A stretch of 64,000 nt of DNA from Poriferisodalis sp965203655 (GTDB lineage: Bacteria > Actinomycetota > Acidimicrobiia > Acidimicrobiales > Poriferisodalaceae): the NCBI RefSeq assembly GCF_965203655.1, contig NZ_CBDBDD010000009.1, positions 620,001 through 684,000 of the forward strand, in the 5' to 3' direction. Below the pieces are notes generated by a model, which searched no databases, was not told the origin of the DNA, and saw nothing but the letters and a program-made list of their open reading frames with translations. A program made the position numbers and the translations under genes. This document shows, piece by piece, positions 42,250-51,267 of this stretch (its first letter is position 1; every line of letters starts with the position of its first letter).

Positions 42250-42255
42250 TACATT
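42250..42255 (+). promoter_or_regulatory. -10 element of the 29-residue membrane peptide gene
   Basis: TACATT, seven bases before the GTG at 42263; divergent from the Sec-thioredoxin promoter. Confidence 0.45.
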
Positions 42256-42262
42256 CTGCGGG

Positions 42263-42352
42263 GTGAGCACTCGGGCGCTGCTCGGCTTGGCACTCGCCAC
42301 CGGCATTGTCATCCTGGTGGCGTTCGCCGTCCGCGTGCTGACGTGGCCTTAG
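42263..42352 (+). CDS. 29-residue single-helix membrane peptide
   Basis: STRALLGLALATGIVILVAFAVRVLTWP-type peptide: one hydrophobic helix (about residues 5-25) between short polar ends, with Arg near both ends. It has its own TACATT hexamer, a GTG start and a TAG stop. Too short to be assigned; could be a subunit of a membrane complex, or chance. It lies between the divergent Sec-thioredoxin and lpd. Confidence 0.45.
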   Translation: MSTRALLGLALATGIVILVAFAVRVLTWP

Positions 42353-42409
42353 GCGCTGGTTGTCACGGCGGCCGGCCGCTCTCGGTGCAAACAGGCGGGC
42401 AGGGAGGCG

Positions 42410-42415
42410 TACCCT
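42410..42415 (+). promoter_or_regulatory. -10 element of lpd
   Basis: TACCCT, nine bases before the ATG at 42425. Confidence 0.4.
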
Positions 42416-42424
42416 CGTCGCGCG

Positions 42425-43888
42425 ATGGCAGATGAAGCGATGAACGGCGAGACAAGTGCCCCGGTTCGCTACGACCTCGTCGTGATCGGCGGAGGTCCCG
42501 CGGGCTACGGAGCGGCGCTGTATGGCGGGGCTGCGGGCATGAAGGTCGCGCTGGTGGAACGGGACCGGCTCGGCGGAACGTGCCTGCACCGCGGCTGCAT
42601 CCCAGCGAAGGAACTGCTCGAGACCGCAGCCGTCTGGCGCACCGTCAGCGATGCATCCACCTTCGGCGTGAATGTCGCACCGCCGGAGCTGGACTTCGGC
42701 GTCTCGCAGGAACGCAAGCAGCGCATCGTGGACGGTCTCGAGACCGGTGTGGAGGGACTGCTTCGCCGCCGCAAGGTCACCGTCTTCGAGGGCACCGGCC
42801 GTCTGGTGGCCGACCGGTCCGTCGTAGTGGAAAGCGACGAGTCCGGCTCGCAGATCCTCGCCGGCGACCACGTTCTGCTCGCTGCGGGCTCGGTGCCGAT
42901 CACGCTGCCCGGATTCGAGCGCGACTCCACGCTGGTCATGACCTCCGACGAGGTTTTGGCCCTCGACGAAGTACCCGGCCGCGTGGCGGTGATCGGCGGT
43001 GGGGCCATCGGATGCGAGTTCGCTTCGATGCTCGCCGATCTCGGCGCAGAGGTGACGGTGCTGGAGTACGCCTCCCAGATCGTCCCTGGGGTGGACACCG
43101 ACATCGCCAAGGCATTGACGCGGGCGTTTTCCAAGCGGGGCATCAAGGTGCTTACCGGCTGCCGGGTCACCGGCCACACGCCGCTTGAGGGCGGCGGCAC
43201 GACCGTGCAGTACACGACGGGCGGGTCGTCGGAGGGCGATGGCGAGGTGGCCGACGTGGAGGTGGACGCCGTTGTCGTCTCGGTGGGCCGCAGGCCCTAC
43301 CCAGACCATCTCGGCCTTGACGACACCGAGGTCAAGGTGGACGAGCGTGGCTTCGTCGTTGCCGACGAGCGGTGCCGCACGTCGATGGCCGGTGTCTACG
43401 CGGTCGGAGATCTCATCAACACCCCGCAGCTTGCCCACGTCGGGTTCGCCGAGGCCATGGTGGCCGTGCAGGACATCTTGGGCGAGGAACCCGCCCCGGT
43501 GGACTACGCCAACGTGCCGTGGGCCATCTACTGCCATCCCGAGGTGGCCTTCGCGGGTCTGTCCGAGGCAGCGGCCCGCGAGGCGGGCTTCGATGTCGTT
43601 ACCTCCAAGCACCGCTACAGCGGCAACTCGCGCGCCATGATCGTCAACGACACCGAGGGCTTGGTCAAGATCGTGGCCGAGCGCGAGGCCGACGGGACTG
43701 CCGGGCGCGTGCTGGGCGTTCACATGATGGGACCCTGGGTCACCGAGCAGCTCGGCCAGGGCTACCTGGCGGTCAACTGGGAGGCCACCGTCGCCGAGGT
43801 GGCCGCCTTGGTGCAACCGCATCCGACGCTCTCGGAGCTGTTCGGCGAAACCATGCTGTCGCTCACGGGACGAGGGCTGCACGGATGA
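42425..43888 (+). CDS. lpd: Dihydrolipoyl dehydrogenase (E3)
   Basis: 487 aa. FAD motif VVIGGGPAGYGAALYG, redox disulfide Cys53-x4-Cys58 (GGTCLHRGCIPAKE), NAD motif VAVIGGGAIGCEFASML, C-terminal FAD loop GVYAVGDLI and the catalytic HPTLSE. It reoxidises the lipoyl group of E2 and reduces NAD. The gene precedes E2 and the lipoate enzymes on one strand. Confidence 0.95.
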   Translation: MADEAMNGETSAPVRYDLVVIGGGPAGYGAALYGGAAGMKVALVERDRLGGTCLHRGCIPAKELLETAAVWRTVSDASTFGVNVAPPELDFGVSQERKQRIVDGLETGVEGLLRRRKVTVFEGTGRLVADRSVVVESDESGSQILAGDHVLLAAGSVPITLPGFERDSTLVMTSDEVLALDEVPGRVAVIGGGAIGCEFASMLADLGAEVTVLEYASQIVPGVDTDIAKALTRAFSKRGIKVLTGCRVTGHTPLEGGGTTVQYTTGGSSEGDGEVADVEVDAVVVSVGRRPYPDHLGLDDTEVKVDERGFVVADERCRTSMAGVYAVGDLINTPQLAHVGFAEAMVAVQDILGEEPAPVDYANVPWAIYCHPEVAFAGLSEAAAREAGFDVVTSKHRYSGNSRAMIVNDTEGLVKIVAEREADGTAGRVLGVHMMGPWVTEQLGQGYLAVNWEATVAEVAALVQPHPTLSELFGETMLSLTGRGLHG

Positions 43889-43927
43889 GCGCAGGATCGG
43901 GCGCAGTACGCCAGACGGGGCAGCGGG

Positions 43928-45319
43928 ATGACTGACCTGGTACTGCCCCAGCTCGGCGAGACAGTCACCGAGGGAACGATCACCCGCTGGTTCAAGGGTG
44001 TGGGCGACTCCATCGCTGTGGGCGAGATGCTCTATGAGGTCTCCACCGACAAGGTCGACAGCGAGGTGCCCTCGCCGATGGAGGGCGTCATCACCGAGAT
44101 ACGCGTCCCTGAAGGCGAGACGGTGGACGTCGGGACGGTGCTGGCGATCGTCGAGCTTGCCGAGGGCGCCGAAGCGCCGTCACCCGATGCGGTCATCCCG
44201 GTGCCCAGTGGCGCGCCGGCGGAACCGGCTGCTGCGCCTGCAGCCGCGCCGCCACCGGCCGATCCGCCCGCAGCGCCGGCCGCTGCTCCTGCGGCTGCTG
44301 CACGTGCCAACGGTGCCGCGAACGGGCCTGGAGCCGACCATGGCAGCCACTTGCTGTCGCCTGTCGTCCGACGCTTGGTGCGAGAGCACGGACTCGACCC
44401 CGCAGCGCTCGTGGGCACCGGCGTGGGCGGTCGCATCACGCGTTCGGACGTGCTCAACGCCATCGACGAGCGGCAGCGCTCCGCGGCCGCAACGGCGGCC
44501 GCCGCAACGCCGACCGGGCCGCCGGCCAGTGAACGCCCGTCGGCGCCCAGCCCGCCCGTGGTGCCGGCGCCCGTGGCGGCTGCCGCAGCAGCGGGATGGT
44601 CCGACGGCGATTCCCGGTTCGAGACCTTCAACAACATTCGACGCCGCACCGGCGAGCACATGGTGCACTCGGTTGCCACCTCGCCCCATGCGCTCACGAT
44701 TGTCGAGGTCGACTACGAGAACGTCGAGCAGGTACGCCGTGCCCATCGCGAAGCGTGGCGGGCATCGGAGGGTTTCAGCCTCACCTACCTGCCCTTCATC
44801 GTGGCGGCCGTCACCGATGCGCTGGGTCACTGGCCCCGCCTGAACGCGTCCGTCGAAGAAGGCGGCCTGAGGCTCTGGCGGCGCCGCAATGTCGGTGTCG
44901 CGGTGGATCTCAGCTACGACGGCCTCATCGTGCCGGTGCTGCGCGATGCAGACTCGCTGAGCCTGCGTGGCGTCGCTCGCACCATGAACGAGCTGGCAGG
45001 GCGTGCACGGGAGAAGCGCCTGACGCCCGATGACATCACCGGCGGCACCTTCACGATCTCCAACAACGGCTCATTCGGCACCTACACCACCGCGGCAATC
45101 ATCAACCAGCCCCAAGTCGCGGTGCTGTCGACCGACGGGGTCGCCCGCCGCCCGGTCGTGGTGACCGACCGATTCGGCAACGAGAGCATCGTGATTCACT
45201 CGGTGGGTCACCTGGCGATGGGCTGGGATCACCGGGCGTTCGATGGCAGCTACGCCGCCGGATTCCTGGGGCACGTCCGCCAGATGCTCGAACAGCACGA
45301 CTGGGGAGCGGAGCTCTGA
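43928..45319 (+). CDS. Dihydrolipoamide acyltransferase (E2) with one lipoyl domain
   Basis: 463 aa. Lipoyl domain at residues 3-75 with the modified lysine K42 (STDKVDSEVPSPM), Ala/Pro-rich hinge, E3-binding domain near 140-175 (SPVVRRLVREHGLDPAALVGTGVGGRITRSDVL), second hinge, then the catalytic domain with HRAFDGSYAAGF in place of HRxxDG. It transfers the acyl group to CoA. The neighbour genes fit pyruvate dehydrogenase E2, although a branched-chain or 2-oxoglutarate E2 cannot be excluded. Confidence 0.9.
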   Translation: MTDLVLPQLGETVTEGTITRWFKGVGDSIAVGEMLYEVSTDKVDSEVPSPMEGVITEIRVPEGETVDVGTVLAIVELAEGAEAPSPDAVIPVPSGAPAEPAAAPAAAPPPADPPAAPAAAPAAAARANGAANGPGADHGSHLLSPVVRRLVREHGLDPAALVGTGVGGRITRSDVLNAIDERQRSAAATAAAATPTGPPASERPSAPSPPVVPAPVAAAAAAGWSDGDSRFETFNNIRRRTGEHMVHSVATSPHALTIVEVDYENVEQVRRAHREAWRASEGFSLTYLPFIVAAVTDALGHWPRLNASVEEGGLRLWRRRNVGVAVDLSYDGLIVPVLRDADSLSLRGVARTMNELAGRAREKRLTPDDITGGTFTISNNGSFGTYTTAAIINQPQVAVLSTDGVARRPVVVTDRFGNESIVIHSVGHLAMGWDHRAFDGSYAAGFLGHVRQMLEQHDWGAEL

Positions 45320-45324
45320 GGCTG

Positions 45325-46995
45325 GTGCCCCCGATGCTGCGAGTGCGCTGGCTGGGGCGGGTTCGCTACGCCGAGGCGCTTGACCTGCAACGACGGCTGT
45401 TCTCCGGCAGCAACGACAACTACCTCTTGCTGCTCGAACACGACCACGTGTTCACCGCGGGACCGAGCGCGGACGAGACCAACCTGCTGGTCGATCCTGC
45501 GGAGGTCGGTGCCGACTGCGTGCGCATCGACCGTGGCGGCGACTTCACCTATCACGGGCCTGGCCAGCTCGTCGGCTACCCGATCCTGACGCTGCCGGGA
45601 CGCCGCGGCGGCGGCCTGGCCGAGACCGCGGCGTATGTGTGCGACCTCGAACAGGTGCTCATCGACGGGCTGGCCGACCTCGGCCTCGGCGGGTGCGGCA
45701 GGTTGCGTGGGTACCCGGGGGTGTGGACCGGCCTCGACGGCACGCCCCGCAAGCTCGCCGCCATCGGGGTGCGGCTCAGCCGCGGTCGCACCATGCACGG
45801 ATTCGCGCTCAACGTCGACACGGATCTGTCGTGGTTCGAGCGCATCATTCCCTGCGGCATCACTGAGTACCGGCCCACATCGCTGCGGGCGGAGGGCTGC
45901 GCGGCGACGATGCGCGAGGTGGTCGACGCAGTGGCTCGGCACGCCGCGCAACGATGGGGCGGCGGGAATATCGAGCGGGCCGAGGTGGCGTGGCGGCACC
46001 GCACGTCAGACCTCAGTGCGTTCAGCCGTGGACTGGGTCCCGGCCCCGTCGAGGTAGCCCCGCCGCGCAGCCGGGCGCGGCTCAGCGAGGCGGGTGTGAA
46101 TGGCGGCTTGCACCTCGCCGATCGGAAGCCGCCGTGGCTGCGCGCTCGCATGGATCTCAACGACGGCTACCTGCGACTGCGCCAGGTCATGCGGCGGCAC
46201 GACCTCGTCACGGTGTGCGAGGAGGCGGGTTGTCCCAACATCTTCGAATGCTGGGGCGCGGGCACCGCGACGTTCATGCTCAATGGGGAGCGGTGCACGC
46301 GAGCGTGCGGCTTCTGTCTGGTCGACACCCGCCAGCCCGGCCCACTCGACCCGGGCGAGCCGCGCCGGGTTGCGGACGCGGTCGCCGAGATGGAGCTGGA
46401 TCATGCGGTGGTCACCGCCGTGGCCCGGGACGATCTTCCCGATGGCGGGGCCGCCGCGTTTGCCGAGACCATCGCTGCCATCCGGGATCGGTCGCCGGGC
46501 ACGACTATCGAGGTGCTCGTTCCCGACTTCGGCGGTGATGCCTCCTCGCTGCAGACCGTCCTCGACGCGAGCCCCGGCATTCTGAATCACAACATCGAGA
46601 CCGTCGCCCGGCTGCAGCGGGCGGTGCGGCCCTCGGCGGGTTACGCCCGCAGCCTCGCCCTGCTGGCGCGCAGCGCTTCGGCGGGGCACGTCACCAAGTC
46701 GGGCATCATCGTCGGTATGGGCGAGGACGACGCAGAGGTCGATCTCACGCTGGCGGATTTGGCGGCCGTCGGCGTGAGCATTGTCACCATCGGCCAGTAC
46801 CTGCGACCGACGAGCCACCACATTCCCGTCGCCCGCTGGGTATCGCCCGAGTCGTTCGAGCGTTGGCGGGAGGTGGGCACAGCGCTCGGCATCGACCATG
46901 TCGAGTCGAGCCCTCTCACCCGTTCGAGCTACCACGCCGCCGAGTCCGCCGCAGCCGTGGAGCTCAGCGCCCGCGTCCGCCCCGTCCCGGCGTAG
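45325..46995 (+). CDS. Fusion of octanoyltransferase LipB and lipoyl synthase LipA
   Basis: 556 aa with no internal stop. Residues 1-225 are LipB: RGGDFTYHGPGQLVGYP, catalytic Lys143 (PRKLAAIG) and Cys177 (IIPCGI). Residues 265-556 are LipA: auxiliary cluster Cys298, Cys303 and Cys309 (CEEAGCPNIFEC), radical SAM cluster Cys324, Cys328, Cys331 (CTRACGFC), and the C-terminal Arg-Ser-Ser-Tyr (533-536) that ligates the auxiliary cluster. Together they transfer octanoate from ACP to E2 and insert two sulfurs. The linker (about 225-265) is unstructured. Start GTG 45325, or ATG 45334. Follows E2 by five bases. Confidence 0.92.
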   Translation: MPPMLRVRWLGRVRYAEALDLQRRLFSGSNDNYLLLLEHDHVFTAGPSADETNLLVDPAEVGADCVRIDRGGDFTYHGPGQLVGYPILTLPGRRGGGLAETAAYVCDLEQVLIDGLADLGLGGCGRLRGYPGVWTGLDGTPRKLAAIGVRLSRGRTMHGFALNVDTDLSWFERIIPCGITEYRPTSLRAEGCAATMREVVDAVARHAAQRWGGGNIERAEVAWRHRTSDLSAFSRGLGPGPVEVAPPRSRARLSEAGVNGGLHLADRKPPWLRARMDLNDGYLRLRQVMRRHDLVTVCEEAGCPNIFECWGAGTATFMLNGERCTRACGFCLVDTRQPGPLDPGEPRRVADAVAEMELDHAVVTAVARDDLPDGGAAAFAETIAAIRDRSPGTTIEVLVPDFGGDASSLQTVLDASPGILNHNIETVARLQRAVRPSAGYARSLALLARSASAGHVTKSGIIVGMGEDDAEVDLTLADLAAVGVSIVTIGQYLRPTSHHIPVARWVSPESFERWREVGTALGIDHVESSPLTRSSYHAAESAAAVELSARVRPVPA

Positions 46996-47027
46996 CGCTT
47001 CCCCGATCAGCGAGAGGTAGCACGGCG

Positions 47028-47879
47028 ATGGCTGAGGGCGCACCGGTGGATGTGGCGACGGTGATGTGCCAGTGGGCCGCAGGGGGGCTGGCGTACCTGT
47101 GGGTGACCACGCGCCGGCGGGAAGTCGGACTTGGCTACGGCTGGCTGCTGCGCTCGCTGTACGGGGTGATCGCCGCAGTCGGGGCTGTCACCGGCCTCGT
47201 GTTCCAGCCGAATGCCGTGCGTGACATGGCCTGCATTGCGATGGCGCTGTGCGCCGGTGCGACACTCGTGCGTTCGGCCGTGCCCAACGTGAACCAAGCA
47301 GAGTCCCAGGCGCCGACTGGCGACGCCGGCAGCGACCGCGGGGCGCCAGCTGAATCCTCCCCGAGGAGGACGATTGAGGGCTTCGACCCGCGCTGGGATC
47401 TCGCAGCGCCTCTCGTCGGACTGGTCGGGGTCATTGCTGCAGGACTCGGCGCGAGCGGCGACATCGCTCCGGCGCTCCACCTCGCGCGTGTCGTTGTCGG
47501 CGCTGCCTTCCTCGGTGTGGTGAGCGACTCGATGCTGCTTGGGCACTGGTACTTGGTGCAGCCGGGGTTGCGCCGTGAGCCGCTGCGCGAGCTCGTGCGG
47601 CATCTGGGCGCGGTCTGGCCGTTCGAGGTGGGCTTGCTGCTGGTGCCAACCGGCATGATCGCAGTGCTCAGCGGCTCGATCGACGACGGTTACGGCGGCC
47701 TGCTCGGATGGTTCTGGGTCGCCTGCGCGGTCACCACCGTGGCGCTCGCAGCCGTGGCGATGGCAGCGTTGCGAGAACGCCAGTACGCCGCCGTGATGGC
47801 CGCGACGGGGCTGCTCTACCTGGCAATCCTCACCGGCTTCGGCACCGACCTCGTCGCCCGCCTCACGCTCGCCGGCTAG
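47028..47879 (+). CDS. Multi-pass membrane protein, unknown function
   Basis: 283 aa with about eight hydrophobic segments, split by a hydrophilic loop around residues 90-125. Features include MCQWAAGGLAYLW, SDSMLLGHWYLVQPGLRREPL and ILTGFGTDLVARLTLAG. The His in LLGHWYLV and nearby Arg could bind heme or quinone as in NrfD/DmsC-like anchors, but I cannot assign a family. GAGAGG precedes the ATG. It follows lipB-lipA in the same direction by 33 bases. Confidence 0.75.
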   Translation: MAEGAPVDVATVMCQWAAGGLAYLWVTTRRREVGLGYGWLLRSLYGVIAAVGAVTGLVFQPNAVRDMACIAMALCAGATLVRSAVPNVNQAESQAPTGDAGSDRGAPAESSPRRTIEGFDPRWDLAAPLVGLVGVIAAGLGASGDIAPALHLARVVVGAAFLGVVSDSMLLGHWYLVQPGLRREPLRELVRHLGAVWPFEVGLLLVPTGMIAVLSGSIDDGYGGLLGWFWVACAVTTVALAAVAMAALRERQYAAVMAATGLLYLAILTGFGTDLVARLTLAG

Positions 47880-47900
47880 ACCCGTTCGGGGGTTGCGTCG

Positions 47901-48749
47901 TCAGGCGCCGGTCCATTCGGGCGGGCGCTTCTCGGCGAAGGCGCGGCCGCCCTCCTTGGCGTCGTCGCTGGCGGCTACGAGGCGGCGCAGCGACTCGCCC
48001 ATGCGAACCGCCTCGGTCCAGCCCATGCGGGCGCTTCGCCAGGCGACTTCCTTGACGGCTCGCACGGCGAGGGGTGCGCCCTGGCAGAGCCGCTCGGCCA
48101 GCGTCCGGGCTTCGTCCAGCAGCGAGTCGTGCGGCACCACCTTCCACGCCAGGCCCATCTCGCGAGCCCGCTCGGCATCGACGTTGTCGCCGGTCAGCAG
48201 CAGCTCCATGGCGTTCGCCCAGCCGATCTTGGGTGGCATGCGCATCGAACCCACGATCGTCGGCACGCCGATCTTCACCTCCGGCATGCCGAAGATCGCC
48301 CGGTCCGAAGCGATCAGGAAATCCGCCACCAGCGCGCCGGTGAGGCCGTAGCCGATGCACGCCCCATTTACCGCCGCGATAGTGGGCTTCCACAGCTCCA
48401 AGCCGCTCTCGTAGCTGTTGACGGTCGGCGTCTCGAAGAATGTGCCCGACCAGATGCCTGCCGAGCCGCCGGTGCGGTCGCGCATATCGGCACCGGCGCA
48501 GAAGGCCCGGCCAGTGCCGGTCATGATCGCCACCCAGGCATCGGGGTCGTTGTAGAACTCCAGCCACGCGGCGTTCAGGCACGCTCGCATCTCGCCGTTG
48601 ATGGCGTTGAGCGCTTCGGGCCGGTTGTAGGTGATGGTGGCGATGTGACCGTCGAGCTCGTAGGTCGCGGCGGCCGTCGGGGACGTGATGTCGGCCGGGG
48701 CAGACACCGCGCCCGGGTTGAGCGGGGAGGGAGCAGAAGCGTCGTCCAT
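47901..48749 (-). CDS. Enoyl-CoA hydratase/isomerase family protein
   Basis: 282 aa crotonase. YELDGHIATITYNRPEALNAINGEM, the oxyanion hole AFCAGADMRDR and AAVNGACIGYGLTGALV, and ASDRAIFGMPEVKIGV are clear. The catalytic Glu positions seem altered (EVKIGVP retains one), so hydratase versus isomerase or hydrolase cannot be settled. ATG 48749 follows GGAGG closely. Confidence 0.9.
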   Translation of the reverse strand: MDDASAPSPLNPGAVSAPADITSPTAAATYELDGHIATITYNRPEALNAINGEMRACLNAAWLEFYNDPDAWVAIMTGTGRAFCAGADMRDRTGGSAGIWSGTFFETPTVNSYESGLELWKPTIAAVNGACIGYGLTGALVADFLIASDRAIFGMPEVKIGVPTIVGSMRMPPKIGWANAMELLLTGDNVDAERAREMGLAWKVVPHDSLLDEARTLAERLCQGAPLAVRAVKEVAWRSARMGWTEAVRMGESLRRLVAASDDAKEGGRAFAEKRPPEWTGA

Positions 48750-48886
48750 GGCCTCCGTTCTATCGCCCCACCCAGGGCGTTGCCCGCGGCACACGAGTCG
48801 CTCGGGCTCGCCCACGGCCAGAGAACTAGCGTGACTGCCGCCCGCGCCGCACGACGACGCACTCGGGACGAACGGGGGAACCCAGC

Positions 48887-50272
48887 ATGCGCACCGGACA
48901 GCAGTACCGAGACTCGCTCGCAGACGGTCGTCTGACCTACTTCGAGGGCGAGAAGGTCGACGACCTCGAAAAGCACCCGATCCTGGGGCTCACCGTCGAC
49001 GCCACGGCGAAGGCCTACGACCGCGTCTACGACCCGGCACCAGACGCCATGTCACCGCTGATGACCGTGCCGCGCAGCGCGGACGATCTGCGCGAGATGA
49101 TCCCGCTGCTGCACTCAGCCGGGATGATGGCCCACGTCACCTACACCTCCATCCAGACGCTCAAGACCGCAGCCGGTCGGATGGTCGACACCAAGCCCGA
49201 CTACATCGAGCGCATGGATGCCTTCATCGCTGAGTCCCAGGGCGACGACATCCGCATCACCCAGTGCATCACCGATGCCAAGGGCGATCGCAGCCGGCCA
49301 CCGGCCCGGCAGGACGACCCTGACGCCTACGTGCGAGTGGTGGACCGCCAGCGCGACGGCGTCGTCATCCGCGGCGCCAAGCTGCACATCACCGGTGCCT
49401 CGTTCGGGCACGAGCTGCTCACCATCCCGACCAAGGCCATGAAGCCCGGCGAGGAGGACTGGTCGATCGGCTGCTCGGTGCCGGTGAATGCGCCCGGGGT
49501 GAAGATCATCAACACCACCTACGCCCCCCGCCACGAGGATCCCCGGGCGTTCCCGGTGTCGGGCGAGCACCACTATCCCGAAGGCTTCGTCATCTTCGAC
49601 GACGTGTTCGTGCCCCACGAGCGCGTCTTCCTCGACGGCGAGACGCACTACGCCGCCGTGTTCGCGCATGCGCTGGGTTTGTGGGAACGCCTCGGCGGGC
49701 TGTCGGCCTTCGTGGAGGAAGCCGACCAGCTCGTCGGCCTGGCGCAGCTCGTGGCCGAAGCCAACGGCACCGCGGGCATCGGCCACGTCAAGGAGAAAAT
49801 CTCCGAGTTGATCATCCACGCGACCCTCATCCGAGCGGCGCTGGAAGCGGCCATCGCCCACTGCTCGATCGGGCCTGAGGGCGCGGCGTTCCCCAATGAG
49901 CTCTACACCAACGCAGGCAAGTTCCAGGCGGCGGCGAACTACAGCGCGATGGTGCGCCACCTGCACGACATCGCCGGCGGTGCAGTGCTGACCTCGCCCG
50001 TGCCGGCCGACTTCGAGAACGCCGAGGTGGGCGCGCTCGCCCGCAAGTACATGTCGACCCGCAACGACGTCGACGGCGAGTACCGGGCCCGGTTGATGCA
50101 CACCATCAGGGACCTCACGGCCGATTCCTACGGCGGGTGGAAGTTCGTGACCAACCTGCAGGCGGGCGGCGGCCTGTATGCCCAGCGCATCGTCACCCGC
50201 AAGCACTACGACCTCGACTCTGCCAAGCGCAAGGCGCTGGCCGTCGCCGGTCTCGCCGAAGCAGATCACTAG
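48887..50272 (+). CDS. HpaB/AbfD-family flavoprotein lacking the AbfD iron-sulfur ligands
   Basis: 461 aa. GQQYRDSLADGRLTYFEGEKV start, ITDAKGDRSRPPARQDDPD, VIRGAKLHITGASFGHELL, VIFDDVFVPHERVF, and VKEKISELI are shared with 4-hydroxybutyryl-CoA dehydratase (AbfD) and 4-hydroxyphenylacetate 3-hydroxylase. The AbfD cluster ligands (Cys99, Cys103, His292, Cys299 in the clostridial enzyme) are not at the aligned sites here, so dehydratase activity is unlikely. A flavin monooxygenase or vinylacetyl-CoA-isomerase-like enzyme is more probable. A TAGCGT at 48827-48832 suits a promoter with a 45-base leader and GGGGGAA site. Confidence 0.87.
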   Translation: MRTGQQYRDSLADGRLTYFEGEKVDDLEKHPILGLTVDATAKAYDRVYDPAPDAMSPLMTVPRSADDLREMIPLLHSAGMMAHVTYTSIQTLKTAAGRMVDTKPDYIERMDAFIAESQGDDIRITQCITDAKGDRSRPPARQDDPDAYVRVVDRQRDGVVIRGAKLHITGASFGHELLTIPTKAMKPGEEDWSIGCSVPVNAPGVKIINTTYAPRHEDPRAFPVSGEHHYPEGFVIFDDVFVPHERVFLDGETHYAAVFAHALGLWERLGGLSAFVEEADQLVGLAQLVAEANGTAGIGHVKEKISELIIHATLIRAALEAAIAHCSIGPEGAAFPNELYTNAGKFQAAANYSAMVRHLHDIAGGAVLTSPVPADFENAEVGALARKYMSTRNDVDGEYRARLMHTIRDLTADSYGGWKFVTNLQAGGGLYAQRIVTRKHYDLDSAKRKALAVAGLAEADH

Positions 50273-50316
50273 CCATTGGGTGCAGGGGGTTACCCGCTCC
50301 TGAGCGTCTGTGCCCC

Positions 50317-50322
50317 TAGGTT
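50317..50322 (+). promoter_or_regulatory. -10 element of the four-gene ABC operon
   Basis: TAGGTT, six bases before the GTG at 50329. Confidence 0.5.
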
Positions 50323-50328
50323 GAGCGC

Positions 50329-51267
50329 GTGAGCGACGCTGCCGAGACGGTGATTGCCTCGACGACGGCGCTGACGCAACGATTCGGATCGACTGTCGCG
50401 CTTGACGCGATCGATGTCCAGTTGCATCCGGGCGTAACCGGGTTGGTCGGCGCGAACGGGGCAGGCAAGACGACGTTGATCAATGCGCTGCTGGGGTTGC
50501 GCGCGCCGACCTCGGGTTCCTCGACGGTGCTCGGGCTCGATCCCCGCAGCCAGGGCCCCGCACTGCGGACCCGAGTCGGATTCGCTCCCGAACGAGACGT
50601 GCTGCCCGACGAGATGCGAGCCGTCGACTTTGTGCGCCACTTGGCACAGGTGCGCGGGCTGCCACGCAGCGAGGCGCGCACACGGGCCTCGGACAGCCTG
50701 TGGCTGGTGGGCCTGGGCGAGGAGCGGACCCGCACGCTCGGCACGATGTCGACCGGCCAGCGCCAGCGGGTCAAGCTCGCGCAGGCCATCGCGTCCGATC
50801 CCCAGCTCGTGCTGCTCGACGAGCCGACTTCGGGGCTCGACCCAACCCAGCGCAGCGAGATGCTCACGCTCATCGGCGAGATCAGCAACGAGCACTCGGT
50901 CAACGTGGTGCTCTCCTCGCACCTGCTCAACGAGGTCGAGAGCGTGTGCGACCACGTTGTGGCGCTAGATGCCGGCCGGCTGGTGGCGAGCGGGCCGCTC
51001 AGCGACCTCATCGGCGACGATGAAGGCGTCACCCTCGAACTCGTCGATGTCGCAGAGCCGGCTGGCTCGGTGGATGCCGTCGAGCGTGCATTGCGTGCTG
51101 CGGGGATCGCTCTCGAGCGCGTCGGCACGACGCTGCGACTCGGCGGCCTGGAGCGCGACGAGCTGTGCGACCGAGCTCGCGATGCGGTTGCCGATGCGGG
51201 CGCACGCATCCGGAGGCTCGAGACTCGCCGCCGCTCCTTGGCTGACCTGTTCGAGACGGCGGCATGA
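50329..51267 (+). CDS. ABC transporter ATPase, first of a paired operon
   Basis: 312 aa. Walker A GANGAGKTT, signature MSTGQRQRVKLAQAI, Walker B LVLLDEPTSGLDP, then a domain of about 90 residues ending in FETAA. Followed by a permease with ATGA overlap. The operon order ATPase-permease-ATPase-permease suggests two homologous half-systems or one hetero-assembly. Confidence 0.92.
   Translation: MSDAAETVIASTTALTQRFGSTVALDAIDVQLHPGVTGLVGANGAGKTTLINALLGLRAPTSGSSTVLGLDPRSQGPALRTRVGFAPERDVLPDEMRAVDFVRHLAQVRGLPRSEARTRASDSLWLVGLGEERTRTLGTMSTGQRQRVKLAQAIASDPQLVLLDEPTSGLDPTQRSEMLTLIGEISNEHSVNVVLSSHLLNEVESVCDHVVALDAGRLVASGPLSDLIGDDEGVTLELVDVAEPAGSVDAVERALRAAGIALERVGTTLRLGGLERDELCDRARDAVADAGARIRRLETRRRSLADLFETAA

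Noticed and set aside
48887..50272. 4-hydroxybutyryl-CoA dehydratase (abfD)
   Set aside because: The four cluster ligands known from the clostridial enzyme are not present at aligned positions.
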